From assembly GCA_036557285.1 (NCBI GenBank), contig DATBHW010000054.1:1-64000 (forward strand): 64,000 nt of DNA, written 5' to 3'. Made by a program: the position numbers and the translations under genes. This stretch comes from Ktedonobacterales bacterium. GTDB taxonomy: Bacteria; Chloroflexota; Ktedonobacteria; Ktedonobacterales; DATBGS01. Positions 1 to 7,726 of this stretch are shown one piece after another. Under the pieces are notes generated by a model. The model made no database searches and was not told the origin of the DNA. It saw nothing but the letters and a program-made list of their open reading frames with translations. How positions within the stretch are numbered: the stretch's first letter is position 1; each line of letters starts with the position of its first letter.

Positions 1-2
1 TC

Positions 3-140
3 ATCGCGGCCAATCGGGCGTATGCCTCGTTGGAGGAAGAAGCCGAGCGAGCTGTAGCTTGGCTCGACGGCCTCACCAATGACGAGCGGTTGCGCCGCTG
101 TGGTCTGAAGTCCTCTAAATTTCAATGGCTATCTACTTAG
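3..140 (+). CDS. IS630-like transposase, C-terminal fragment (cut by window edge)
   Basis: An open frame enters from the left edge and stops at TAG 138-140, giving 45 residues. The ending, with an Ala-Trp-Leu segment, a Cys-Gly-Leu and a final Phe-Gln-Trp-Leu-Ser-Thr, resembles the C-termini of IS630-family transposases as I remember them; the DDE catalytic residues would lie outside the window. It may be the end of an intact insertion sequence or a remnant. No terminal inverted repeat could be confirmed downstream. The assignment rests on the tail only, so confidence is moderate. Confidence 0.45.
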   Translation: MAANRAYASLEEEAERAVAWLDGLTNDERLRRCGLKSSKFQWLST

Positions 141-210
141 ATAAGGACCCTCTGGTCCTGTGCGTATAATACGAACGTAGACTTTAGACAGCAGAAAGCG
201 AGGCCAGATT

Positions 211-714
211 ATGCCTCCTGATGCGAACGCTGGCGCGCCTGATGAGGAAGAGATAGGGATCGCGGGCGCTGTCCTCAAGCATCTGATCCGACATCCCGAC
301 GAGCGCGGCTTCTTTCTGGAGTTGATTCGCGCCACCGACCCATTCTTTGCTGAAGGCTTCGCGCAGCTCAGCCATTCCAAGATGTTCCCAGGGGTTGCCA
401 AAGCCTGGCATATCCATACAACTCAGATTGACTGGTGGTATGTCCCTATAGGCACGCTGAAGGTGGCGCTCCACGATTTGCGCGAGGGCAGCCCCACGCG
501 CGGCGTGACCAAAACACTCTTGCTGGGCGAGGACTATGCGCCCGTCATTCTCAAGATTCCGGCGGGCGTCGCGCATGGGTGTAAGGCCATTGGGGGTACG
601 GCGCATCTTTTCTACGTGACCTCGCGGACCTACGATCTCGCCGAAGAGGGCCGCATCCCCCACGACGACCCGGCTATTGGCTACGATTGGGTGCGCGGCG
701 CAGAAATCAAATGA
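211..714 (+). CDS. dTDP-4-dehydrorhamnose 3,5-epimerase family (RmlC-like cupin)
   Basis: The 167-residue protein matches the RmlC-type cupin fold. RmlC epimerises dTDP-4-keto-6-deoxyglucose at C3 and C5 during dTDP-L-rhamnose synthesis. Visible family features are a His pair in AWHIHT (67 and 69) where the catalytic His of RGLH normally lies, DLREGSPTRG (89-98), IPAGVAHGC (116-124) and the C-terminal DDPAIGYDW. The protein is slightly shorter than typical RmlC and the Arg-Gly before the catalytic His is replaced by Lys-Ala, so it may act on another nucleotide sugar. No other rhamnose gene is nearby. Its 3' end overlaps the 3' end of the convergent glycosyltransferase gene by 34 bases. Confidence 0.75.
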   Translation: MPPDANAGAPDEEEIGIAGAVLKHLIRHPDERGFFLELIRATDPFFAEGFAQLSHSKMFPGVAKAWHIHTTQIDWWYVPIGTLKVALHDLREGSPTRGVTKTLLLGEDYAPVILKIPAGVAHGCKAIGGTAHLFYVTSRTYDLAEEGRIPHDDPAIGYDWVRGAEIK

Positions 715-2024
715 GCGGCTGCATCGGGCGTAGCGCGCTCAGCCTTGAATCCAGGAGCAATCGCTAGCAGAGCGCCAAGCGCCACTAGCAATCCAACCCC
801 AAAGGCCACGCCGCTGCCATAGCCGTGATCGCTATAGGCCAGCGCGCCACATGCCAGCCAGAGCGCCGCCAGGAAGCCTCGCGCCAGCCGACGCTTCCTG
901 GGCGGCGCGGCTTCGCCTGCCCACTGCCAGGCATAGAACCAGGGGATCAGCCCGATAGCGATTTCGTAGCCGCCTGTGCGTGGCAGCAGCGCCAGCGCCA
1001 GAGCGCAGCCCACCGCGATGCCCCACTGCGGGTCACGCGCGCGGCTGAGCAGTATCCAGCGCCTGGCGGCGATTGATGCTTCTGGCTGGCAGGCCTGGCG
1101 CGCCCCCCAGATCATCAGCGCCAGCCAGGCGCTGAGCAGCGCGCCCGCCAGCGCCCAGATCAAGATGCCTGCTATACCAAGCGCCTGCGCCAGCGAGGCC
1201 AGCGGGTTGAGATAATAGGCGGGGATATGCGCGGGAAGCGCGATGAGCGCGCTGGCCCAGTTCACAAGCCAATCAGGCCGCCAGAGAAACGAGAGCGCGA
1301 CAGGTAAGACGGCAATCGCGCCGAAGCCAGCCAGCAGACGCCAGCGGGCTTCAGCGCGCGGCAGACCCCAGATCGCCAGCGGAGCCAGCACGGGCAGAGC
1401 ATCTTGCGGCTTGAGCAGCGCAAAGAAGAGGGCACAGCCAGCCCAGAACCAGCGGCGCGTTCCCACTGCCAGCAGGCAAAAAGCCAGAGCCGCAACCACA
1501 ATGCCCGTTGGCTGGATAATGGGCAGGATGACCGCCAGAAACGGCCACCAGGCCATCCCCCAAAGCATCAGCCAGGCCATCGTCGGCGGGCGGGCGTCGG
1601 ACGCATAGCGCCGCGCCAGGCAGAGCAGCGCCGCCAGGTAAGCCCCCACCGTCAGCGCGCGGGCCATAAAGGCCGCCGCCTCCAACGAGGAGAAGAGGCT
1701 CATCGGGAGATAGAGGAGCGTAGGCGGCAGGGGATAATGGAAGCCAAACTGCGCGGCGTGGTCGAGGGAGACCGGGCCGCTGGTTCCCAGCGCCAGGCGA
1801 TAGGCGTCCGCGCCCACTGAGAGGGCGTAGGGGTCATTCCCCGCGAGCAGGGCGCGCAGGCCAAGAAAAATCGGCAGCGCATCCGTCTGCCGATAGGTAA
1901 TCGTGCTGATGCGCGGTACTTCCCAGGCGAAGAAAACGGCCAGGGTCGCCAGCGGAACGCCAAAGAGCGCCACTTTCAGCAGTTTGGGAGCCAGCGCCGT
2001 CAGCCTTCGATGAAACCGCATCAA
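681..2024 (-). CDS. GT87/DUF2029-like polytopic glycosyltransferase
   Basis: A 447-residue integral membrane protein with roughly ten hydrophobic segments. An acidic-aromatic stretch lies after the first one (YRQTDALPIFLGLRALLAGNDPY, here split by position: residues 45-67), where GT-C type enzymes keep catalytic acids in the first extracytoplasmic loop. The pattern of a first TM, a loop with Asp and NDPY, then FGFHYPLPPTLLYLP fits GT87 (polyprenyl-phosphate-mannose-dependent mannosyltransferase-like) proteins. Such enzymes build cell-surface glycans from lipid-linked sugars. It starts 46 bases after the hemA stop on the same strand and may be co-transcribed with it. Substrate is not predictable from sequence. 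Confidence 0.65.
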   Translation of the reverse strand: MMRFHRRLTALAPKLLKVALFGVPLATLAVFFAWEVPRISTITYRQTDALPIFLGLRALLAGNDPYALSVGADAYRLALGTSGPVSLDHAAQFGFHYPLPPTLLYLPMSLFSSLEAAAFMARALTVGAYLAALLCLARRYASDARPPTMAWLMLWGMAWWPFLAVILPIIQPTGIVVAALAFCLLAVGTRRWFWAGCALFFALLKPQDALPVLAPLAIWGLPRAEARWRLLAGFGAIAVLPVALSFLWRPDWLVNWASALIALPAHIPAYYLNPLASLAQALGIAGILIWALAGALLSAWLALMIWGARQACQPEASIAARRWILLSRARDPQWGIAVGCALALALLPRTGGYEIAIGLIPWFYAWQWAGEAAPPRKRRLARGFLAALWLACGALAYSDHGYGSGVAFGVGLLVALGALLAIAPGFKAERATPDAAAHLISAPRTQS

Positions 2025-2069
2025 CGTCCCCTCCAGAACGACAGAGGCTGGTCCGCCAGCAGTAGTCAG

Positions 2070-3452
2070 CTATGCTCCTGGTGCGTGCCTGGTCGGCGGC
2101 GCGACGGGAGCTTCGCTCTCGGCAGAGGGGCCTGGCCCATCAGCCGATGGGTTGGAGACCGCAAACAACTGCATCAGCAGATCAAGTACCGCATCGGGCG
2201 GCTCTTTTTCCGCCACCTCGCGCACCCGGCTCACCAGATGATGAAACATCTTATCCACCATGCGCTGCCCAAACTGGCGCACAGCTTCGCGGTCACGTTC
2301 GTCCAGATGTCCAAGCTGCGCCATCGCCCGCGCCAGTTCGGCCTGCTGCGAGGCATCCACATGCTGCCGCAGCGCGGCAATCGCGGGCGCAACCTTGCGC
2401 ACCTGCTGCCAGCGATTGAGTTCACTCACTGATTCTTCGACCAGTTCGGCAATCCGCTTCAGGTCTGCCGCGTGGCCCTCGCTTTCGCCATAGCCGCGCA
2501 GCGCGTCAATATTATACAGGCAAACCGAGGGGAGTAATCCCGCCGCCTCTTCCACATCGCGCGGCACCGCCAGGTCCAGAATGACCAGCGGCGTGCGCCG
2601 ACTTGCGCAGCCTTCGGCCACCGTCGCCGCCGAAAGAATGAGATGGGGCGCTGCTGTCGCGCTGATGATCAACTGGACCGCTGGAATCATCTCAGCCACC
2701 TGGCTGATCGCCACCGTCTCGGCGCTGACGGTGCGGGCAAAGTCCTGGGCAGTTTCGGGCGCGCGATTTGCCAGGATCAGCCGCCCCACGCCTTCGGCGC
2801 GCAGCAGGCGCGCGCAGATTTGATTCGTGCGCCCCGCGCCAATCAACAGCGCCGAACGCCCCGCCAGGCCCCCCAACGCATCGCGCGCCAGGGCCACTGC
2901 TGCCCCGCTGAGCGATATATCCGCGCGCGAGATGCCTGTCTCGGTGCGCACGCGCTTGCCCAGCTTGAGCGCCGCCGTAAAGAGCGCGTGCAGTTCTTCG
3001 CCAACTGCCCCGGCCCGCGAGGCCGCCACAAAGGCGCTTTTCACCTGTCCCAGCACCTGCGATTCGCCAACCTGCATGGAACGCAGCCCGCCAGCGACGT
3101 GAAATAAATGCCGCGCCGCCTCCAGGCCCTCGCTCGCGTAGAGATACTGGCTGAGCGCGTCCTTATCCTGCGCAGCAGCCTTCCCATCCGCTCGCGTGGA
3201 AGACTGTGCAGACACGTCGGCCAGATACCGCGCGCTCAGAAACGCTTCCACTACTGCGCGGACGGCTGCCCAGGATGGTCCTGCCGCGTAGACTTCGGTG
3301 CGATTACAGGTACAGAGAATGACGGCTTCCGCCAGCGCCTCCGAGCGGCGCAAGGTCGCCAGCGCCTCAACGAGCGCCGCGCCCGAAAAAGCGAGCCGCT
3401 CGCGTACTGCTGTCGGCGCTCCATGATGATCCAGACCAATAACGCCTAACAT
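2070..3452 (-). CDS. hemA: glutamyl-tRNA reductase
   Basis: HemA reduces glutamyl-tRNA(Glu) to glutamate-1-semialdehyde with NADPH, the first committed step of C5 tetrapyrrole synthesis. The 460-residue protein shows the N-terminal GLDHHGAP motif, the catalytic cysteine in CTCNRTEVY (about residue 50), the GGLRSMQVGESQVLGQ signature, a Rossmann stretch around LLIGAGRTNQ and the C-terminal dimerisation helix region. Length is normal, with an extra acidic/Pro tail. ATG at 3452 begins MLGVIGLDHHGAP, the expected family start. No other heme genes are in the window. Confidence 0.95.
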   Translation of the reverse strand: MLGVIGLDHHGAPTAVRERLAFSGAALVEALATLRRSEALAEAVILCTCNRTEVYAAGPSWAAVRAVVEAFLSARYLADVSAQSSTRADGKAAAQDKDALSQYLYASEGLEAARHLFHVAGGLRSMQVGESQVLGQVKSAFVAASRAGAVGEELHALFTAALKLGKRVRTETGISRADISLSGAAVALARDALGGLAGRSALLIGAGRTNQICARLLRAEGVGRLILANRAPETAQDFARTVSAETVAISQVAEMIPAVQLIISATAAPHLILSAATVAEGCASRRTPLVILDLAVPRDVEEAAGLLPSVCLYNIDALRGYGESEGHAADLKRIAELVEESVSELNRWQQVRKVAPAIAALRQHVDASQQAELARAMAQLGHLDERDREAVRQFGQRMVDKMFHHLVSRVREVAEKEPPDAVLDLLMQLFAVSNPSADGPGPSAESEAPVAPPTRHAPGA

Positions 3453-3815
3453 GCTTGCCTATTCTATCCCAGGTGAAGATTTCAACAGGATGGGAAAGGG
3501 GAACACATCCGTCTCTCAGTATCGTACCACATGGTACCCGCCAGTTTCTGCTTCTGCCATCAGGTGATTACCTGATTTCTGAGTACAGGCTGCTGCATTT
3601 CCCCCACCCAAAGGAGCTATCTCACCACAGCCCCCACACCAGAGAGTCTAGCACGCGCAGGTAAACATGGCAGGGGGCAAGGTGAACAGCAGGTAAATAG
3701 GGGTTGCCAGCACACACCTGCCCCCATACTATACTACGCACAAAAGCAACACGCCCTCCATGCTGCACCGGCTCATTTTTTCTTGCCCCGCGAATAGCTC
3801 TAGAGCGTATAGTAC
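3453..3815. other. intergenic region upstream of hemA, no gene seen
   Basis: This stretch separates hemA from a dispersed repeat and folK. Both strands were read: the short open frames here have no recognisable domains and lack plausible ribosome-binding sites. It contains AT-richer stretches that could hold the hemA promoter, but no convincing paired -35/-10 was identified. Confidence 0.4.
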
Positions 3816-3996
3816 CAAATCCGCATGAAGCGGAGCGTTTTACCTGTAGCGCCGCCTTCCAGGCGGCTAAACGCTGGCCGCCTGGAGGGACGCGCGAGCG
3901 ACCAACGGGAGCGAGAGTGCCGAGGCCCAGCCGAGGCAAGCGGTCCTTCCCGAAGGGAGGCGGCGCTACAAGTCGAAGCCGCAAGCATGCAACAGG
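3816..3996. repeat. dispersed hairpin repeat, family B copy 1
   Basis: It begins with CCGCATGAAGCGGAGCG, runs into the hairpin core GTAGCGCCGCCTTCCAGGCG, then a central block containing GCGAGCGACCAACGGGAGCG, and closes with GGCGGCGCTAC and CCGCAAGCATGCAACAGG. The same order of blocks recurs at 15141-15332 and, degenerate, at 27311-27795. Shorter forms lie at 24671-24722 and 63721-63792. It is non-coding and highly self-complementary, like a MITE or REP-type element. Confidence 0.8.
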
Positions 3997-4083
3997 ATTT
4001 GATAGAAGACGCAGCCCGCGTGTGCCATAATGTTTACAGGGAGTACGCATGGGCGGTGTCCTATATTTCTCCCGAGAGGGCGT

Positions 4084-4605
4084 ATGACTTCCAGTTCATC
4101 CGATCAGCAGCAAACGCTGCCCCTGGTTATCCTGGGCCTGGGCAGCAATCTAGGCGACCGTGACGCCTTTCTGCGCGCCGCGCTGGCGCAGCTCGCGCCA
4201 GCCTATCAGGTCGAGCGGGTATCCAGCGTCTATGAGACCGCTCCGCAGTTGGTCGTGGAGCAGCCGCTCTACCATAACCTTGTCTGCGCCGGACGCACGC
4301 AGCTTTCGCCGCACGATCTGCTCCGCTTCCTCAAAGCCCTGGAGCAGCGCCTGGGAAGAACGCCCAGCTATCGCTATGGCCCACGCGAGATCGATCTCGA
4401 CATCGTGTTGTATGGCGATCAGATTATCAACACAGCCGATCTGATCATTCCGCACCCGCGCATGGCCGAGCGCGCCTTTGTCTTGACGCCCCTGGCCGAA
4501 ATTGCCCCACAGATGCGGCATCCTGTGCTTCAGCGCACGATGCATGAACTGGCAGAAGCGGTTGCTGCTCAAGGCGTCAATCGTCTTTTCCCTCTTGTCT
4601 TTTGA
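4084..4605 (+). CDS. folK: 2-amino-4-hydroxy-6-hydroxymethyldihydropteridine diphosphokinase
   Basis: FolK (HPPK) transfers pyrophosphate from ATP to 6-hydroxymethyl-7,8-dihydropterin in folate synthesis. The protein carries ILGLGSNLGDR at the N-terminus, SSVYETAP, and the diagnostic RYGPREIDLDIVLYGD block holding the ATP/Mg-binding Asp pair, followed by IPHPRMAERAFVLTPL. The start at 4084 (MTSSSSDQ) was preferred over 4030 because a GAGAGG ribosome-binding site lies just upstream and the extra residues are not family-like. At 173 residues the length is standard. folP and folB are not adjacent. Confidence 0.93.
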   Translation: MTSSSSDQQQTLPLVILGLGSNLGDRDAFLRAALAQLAPAYQVERVSSVYETAPQLVVEQPLYHNLVCAGRTQLSPHDLLRFLKALEQRLGRTPSYRYGPREIDLDIVLYGDQIINTADLIIPHPRMAERAFVLTPLAEIAPQMRHPVLQRTMHELAEAVAAQGVNRLFPLVF

Positions 4606-4669
4606 TGAACCACTACGCTATAATGCCCGCGTTCACCATATTCCCAAGCCTTTTTTAGCAGAACCTCCC

Positions 4670-4698
4670 TTGATTGTTGAACGATTATAGTGTATACC
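4670..4698 (+). promoter_or_regulatory. candidate promoter of the chemosensory operon
   Basis: TTGATT (4670-4675) and TATACC (4693-4698) are separated by exactly 17 bases in an AT-rich dip, 60 bases before the DUF4388 gene. The hexamers match sigma-70-type consensus at most positions. Confidence 0.5.
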
Positions 4699-4757
4699 TT
4701 AGTTGATTGTCTTTTTGCAAGGCGTTCATGTTTTCCGTCCTCCCACTTTGAGGTAGT

Positions 4758-6005
4758 ATGGTAACGGAAGCCAGACCCCTCCGAGGGTCGCTTGATGAAT
4801 TTAATTTAGCAGAAATCCTCCAGATGATGGGGCTGGGTAACATGACCGGCGCATTGCACCTGCACCGGCCTGATGGGCGCACCGGCATCATCTATTTCTA
4901 CGACGGCTTTCTTGGCTCCTGCACCGAACTCAACACCGAGGCCCTCACCCTGGGCCTGGTTCTCCAGCAACTCGGCATGGCAACCGCCGAGCAGCTAGAC
5001 GGGGCCTACGACCTCCAGACACAAGACCCCCTTGGTAAACGCATTGGAGAACTGCTGATTGATTACGAGATCATCACCCCGGAGCAACTGCAAGACGCCC
5101 TGAAAACGCAGCTCCTGTGGACGGTGCGCGAAATGGCTCAATGGCAGGAGGGGGCCTATGAGTTTCTGCCTGGCGCGCATCTGCCCACCGAAGATATGCC
5201 CCTGCGCATCGAGGTCACACGGGTGGTGATGGAGGTGCTGCGCTACACACAGGAATGGGACGAACTCCAACATACTCTGCCCGATGGCATGCGCACCCGC
5301 CTGGAAATGGCGCTCAAGATTCCGCAGGGCATGCTGCTGAGCTTCGACCTCAATACCTGGCGCGCCATCTCCCATGTCAACGCTTATCGCACCGTCCGGC
5401 GTATCGCCTCCGCCATCCATCAGCCAGAACTTGAGGTGGCGCGATTGCTTGCGCCGCTGGTCGAGCGGTCCCTGCTGGCGTCGGTGGAATCCAACAGCAG
5501 ACCAGGACTGCCTATTCCGGCCCAGCGGCTCAGCATGGAGAGCTTCGACCTCTTCAGCTTGCTGAGCAAGATTGAGCAAGAATGGTTACACCGTCGCCAG
5601 CCCGTAGAGCAACTCGTCGCGCTGGCGAACTTTATTAATTGGACGATGAGCAATCTGGCAGAAACCTATGAACAGAACGGCATCAGCCTCTCACCTGATA
5701 CCCTCGTCTCGCTGCTCGAACGCGATGGTCTCGACCGCATCCCTGGCTACACCCTGAAGATACAAGATAACCAGATTGATATTGACGACTTTACCCACTA
5801 CTGCCGAGGCTATCTGGACCGACGGAATGTAGACCAGACGGCAGGCGAGTTTCATGATATGGCATCCGATGCTTTACAGCGGGCGTTACGCGCCACGTTC
5901 CAGGCAATCAATGGACGCATCGTCTCACCGCTGGAACGCATGCAAAATCAGGAAGCCTGGGACGCCCTCTTTCTTGGTTTCCAGGGAGAACCCCCTCCAC
6001 AGTAG
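4758..6005 (+). CDS. DUF4388 (PatA-like) chemosensory-associated protein
   Basis: A 415-residue soluble protein. The N-terminal ~110 residues (LRGSLDEFNLAEILQMMGLGNMTG onward, split here: 9-32) match DUF4388, a domain named from PatA-type regulators and common in gliding/twitching bacteria. A following segment (KRIGELLIDYEIITPEQLQ, about 95-113) looks like the second half of the same module. The remaining two thirds is mostly helical with no recognised domain. It is the first gene of a same-strand run with two CheY-like proteins, CheW and CheA, so it probably acts as an effector or adaptor of that pathway. Its exact function is unknown. Confidence 0.75.
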   Translation: MVTEARPLRGSLDEFNLAEILQMMGLGNMTGALHLHRPDGRTGIIYFYDGFLGSCTELNTEALTLGLVLQQLGMATAEQLDGAYDLQTQDPLGKRIGELLIDYEIITPEQLQDALKTQLLWTVREMAQWQEGAYEFLPGAHLPTEDMPLRIEVTRVVMEVLRYTQEWDELQHTLPDGMRTRLEMALKIPQGMLLSFDLNTWRAISHVNAYRTVRRIASAIHQPELEVARLLAPLVERSLLASVESNSRPGLPIPAQRLSMESFDLFSLLSKIEQEWLHRRQPVEQLVALANFINWTMSNLAETYEQNGISLSPDTLVSLLERDGLDRIPGYTLKIQDNQIDIDDFTHYCRGYLDRRNVDQTAGEFHDMASDALQRALRATFQAINGRIVSPLERMQNQEAWDALFLGFQGEPPPQ

Positions 6006-6085
6006 GGAGGAACATTGCATCGGCGCTCTATGGCCTCGCCAGGTGCGCCGATCAGGACAGCATACAAAAAGGAGGATCGCAGCGC

Positions 6086-6511
6086 ATGGGAAACTTTGTC
6101 ATGGTGATTGATGACTCATTGACAGTGCGCAAAATCATGGAGAGCAGCCTGCGACGCGAGGGTTTCCAGGTTGTCTCGTTTCCAGATGGTTTACAAGCGA
6201 TGAGCGCGCTCTCGAAAGGTGAGGTTCCCGTACCTGACCTGATCTTGCTCGATGTGGGCCTGCCCAAAATGGACGGCTATGAAATCGCGCGCGCCTTCAA
6301 GCAAAAGAATCGCCTGGGGAATACGGTGATCATCATGCTTTCCGGGCGCGATGGTGTTTTTGACAAACTGCGTGGCCGTTGGGCGGGCGCAAAAGAATAT
6401 ATTACCAAACCATTCAAAACGGCTGAAGTGATCGCGTGCGTCCGTTCGCATCTTGGCCCCCCGGATATATCTATGCAAACTCAGCCTGCCGGCAGCTATT
6501 CTTATTATTAG
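6086..6511 (+). CDS. CheY/PilG-like single-domain response regulator
   Basis: A 141-residue receiver domain with little else. The acidic pair is at Asp9-Asp10, the phospho-acceptor Asp56 in LILLDVGLPKMDGYE, Ser86 in MLSGRDG, and the conserved Lys108 in YITKPF. A short Gln/Ser/Tyr tail follows. The start has an AAAGGAGG ribosome-binding site. It lies second in the chemosensory operon and is probably phosphorylated by the downstream CheA. With no DNA-binding output domain it should act by protein-protein contact. Confidence 0.9.
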   Translation: MGNFVMVIDDSLTVRKIMESSLRREGFQVVSFPDGLQAMSALSKGEVPVPDLILLDVGLPKMDGYEIARAFKQKNRLGNTVIIMLSGRDGVFDKLRGRWAGAKEYITKPFKTAEVIACVRSHLGPPDISMQTQPAGSYSYY

Positions 6512-6540
6512 GAACGAGCCGATTATTAGGAACGAGCCGA
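6505..6540 (+). repeat. 18-bp perfect tandem duplication at a stop codon
   Basis: The unit TTATTAGGAACGAGCCGA occurs twice back to back (6505-6522 and 6523-6540). The first copy contains the stop codon of the upstream response regulator. Confidence 0.9.
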
Positions 6541-6637
6541 CGAGGGCTTCATCAGGGAGAACCGTTCCGCTTCTGTTTGCGCCTGGCGTCTCGCTGTGTG
6601 TCCAGTTTTACCCAATAGGCCGGAGGATGAACCTGCT

Positions 6638-7039
6638 ATGACGTTTGCCCCAAACGGGCGTAGGACCGTGCTGGTGGTTGAGGATTCCCCCACCGAACAG
6701 GCGATGATCGCTGATTGCCTACACGAAGCCGGATACAGTGTGGTGCTGGCGGGCGATGGTGACGAGGTACGCGAAAAAATACGCAGCGTCGCTATTGATC
6801 TGGTGGTGCTTGACCTGATTCTGCCGCGAGTCAACGGATACGAAGTCTGCCGCGCGTTGCGCAAAGACCCACAGACCCAACATATCCCCATCGTCATGCT
6901 TACCCAGCGCAGCAGCGCCCCGGAGGAGTTCTATGGTCGCCGCCTGGGAGCAAATGGCTATCTTAAAAAGCCCCTGAATCCTGCTCTCCTGCTGGCAGAA
7001 ATCAATCGCCTGGTGGGCGCGACAGGCGGGCAGTTCTAG
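6638..7039 (+). CDS. second CheY-like response regulator of the chemosensory operon
   Basis: A 133-residue receiver domain: acidic residues Glu15-Asp16 in VLVVEDSPT, phospho-acceptor Asp59 in LVVLDLILPRVNGYE, Thr89 in MLTQRSS, and Lys-Lys (110-111) at GYLKKPL. The start at 6638 was chosen over the upstream 6596 because CGGAGG lies 11 bases before it and the receiver fold begins directly after. Having two separate CheY-like proteins in one operon parallels the PilG/PilH pairs of Pil-Chp systems. The parallel is inferred from layout. Confidence 0.9.
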   Translation: MTFAPNGRRTVLVVEDSPTEQAMIADCLHEAGYSVVLAGDGDEVREKIRSVAIDLVVLDLILPRVNGYEVCRALRKDPQTQHIPIVMLTQRSSAPEEFYGRRLGANGYLKKPLNPALLLAEINRLVGATGGQF

Positions 7040-7096
7040 CGCCGGGGCGCAGCCAGCCAGAAGGAGGACAGGTCCGCGCGCGGGCCGCCACGAGTG

Positions 7097-7726
7097 ATGA
7101 GCAGCGCAGAGAACAAGGCACGATGGTCGCCCGGCGTCTTCTGGCCGCCTGACACCGATCTGTTTTTGAGCGAGGAAGAACAGCGCGCCGCAGCCATGCT
7201 CTATGAGCAGAAGATGGCGGAGCCGCCCAGCGGCACACCTTTCCTTACCTTCAAGCTGAATAACGTGCGCTGGGGCGTGCCTGTGTCACATCTGCGCGAA
7301 GTCTTGCCCAAAGTCTCAGCCATCACTCCCCTGCCTTTCAGCCCTCTCTGGCTCTATGGCCTCATCAACCTGCGTGGCGAGCCGATTGGCCTGGTGAACC
7401 TGAGCGATTTGTTGTTCGACCCCATCACCGCCGCCAATGCGGGGCGACACGCGATGGCTGGCGCTCCGGTGATCATCGCTGAAAACGCTGGCGCATCGCT
7501 GGCGCTGCTGGTGGAAGAATTGGGCGAAGTCGCCTTCATTGAAGACCACCAATTTGAGAAGCCGCCTGGCGCTGAAATACGCGCGCTGCCCACCTTTGCC
7601 GTCGCCCATCTTCAAGCCGCCTGGTTCCCTTCGGAAGACGACCGGACGGTGCTGCTGCTGGACCTCCCTCGCCTGCTGGCAAGCCTCCTCCAGCAATTGA
7701 TTAGTGAGGAAGCAGCCGATGAGTGA
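7097..7726 (+). CDS. CheW-like coupling protein
   Basis: The 209-residue protein has a CheW/PilI domain: FLTFKLNNVRWGVPVSHLREV (start ~45, broken by position), LINLRGEPIGLVNLSDLL with the conserved Arg-Gly turn, and a second beta-barrel half ending in LLLDLPRLLASLL. CheW proteins tether CheA to receptors. The N-terminal ~40 residues are an extension. A GTG immediately precedes the ATG at 7097, so the start is uncertain, and the strong AAGGAGG is 26 bases upstream. Its end overlaps the cheA start by 8 bases, suggesting translational coupling. Confidence 0.88.
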   Translation: MSSAENKARWSPGVFWPPDTDLFLSEEEQRAAAMLYEQKMAEPPSGTPFLTFKLNNVRWGVPVSHLREVLPKVSAITPLPFSPLWLYGLINLRGEPIGLVNLSDLLFDPITAANAGRHAMAGAPVIIAENAGASLALLVEELGEVAFIEDHQFEKPPGAEIRALPTFAVAHLQAAWFPSEDDRTVLLLDLPRLLASLLQQLISEEAADE

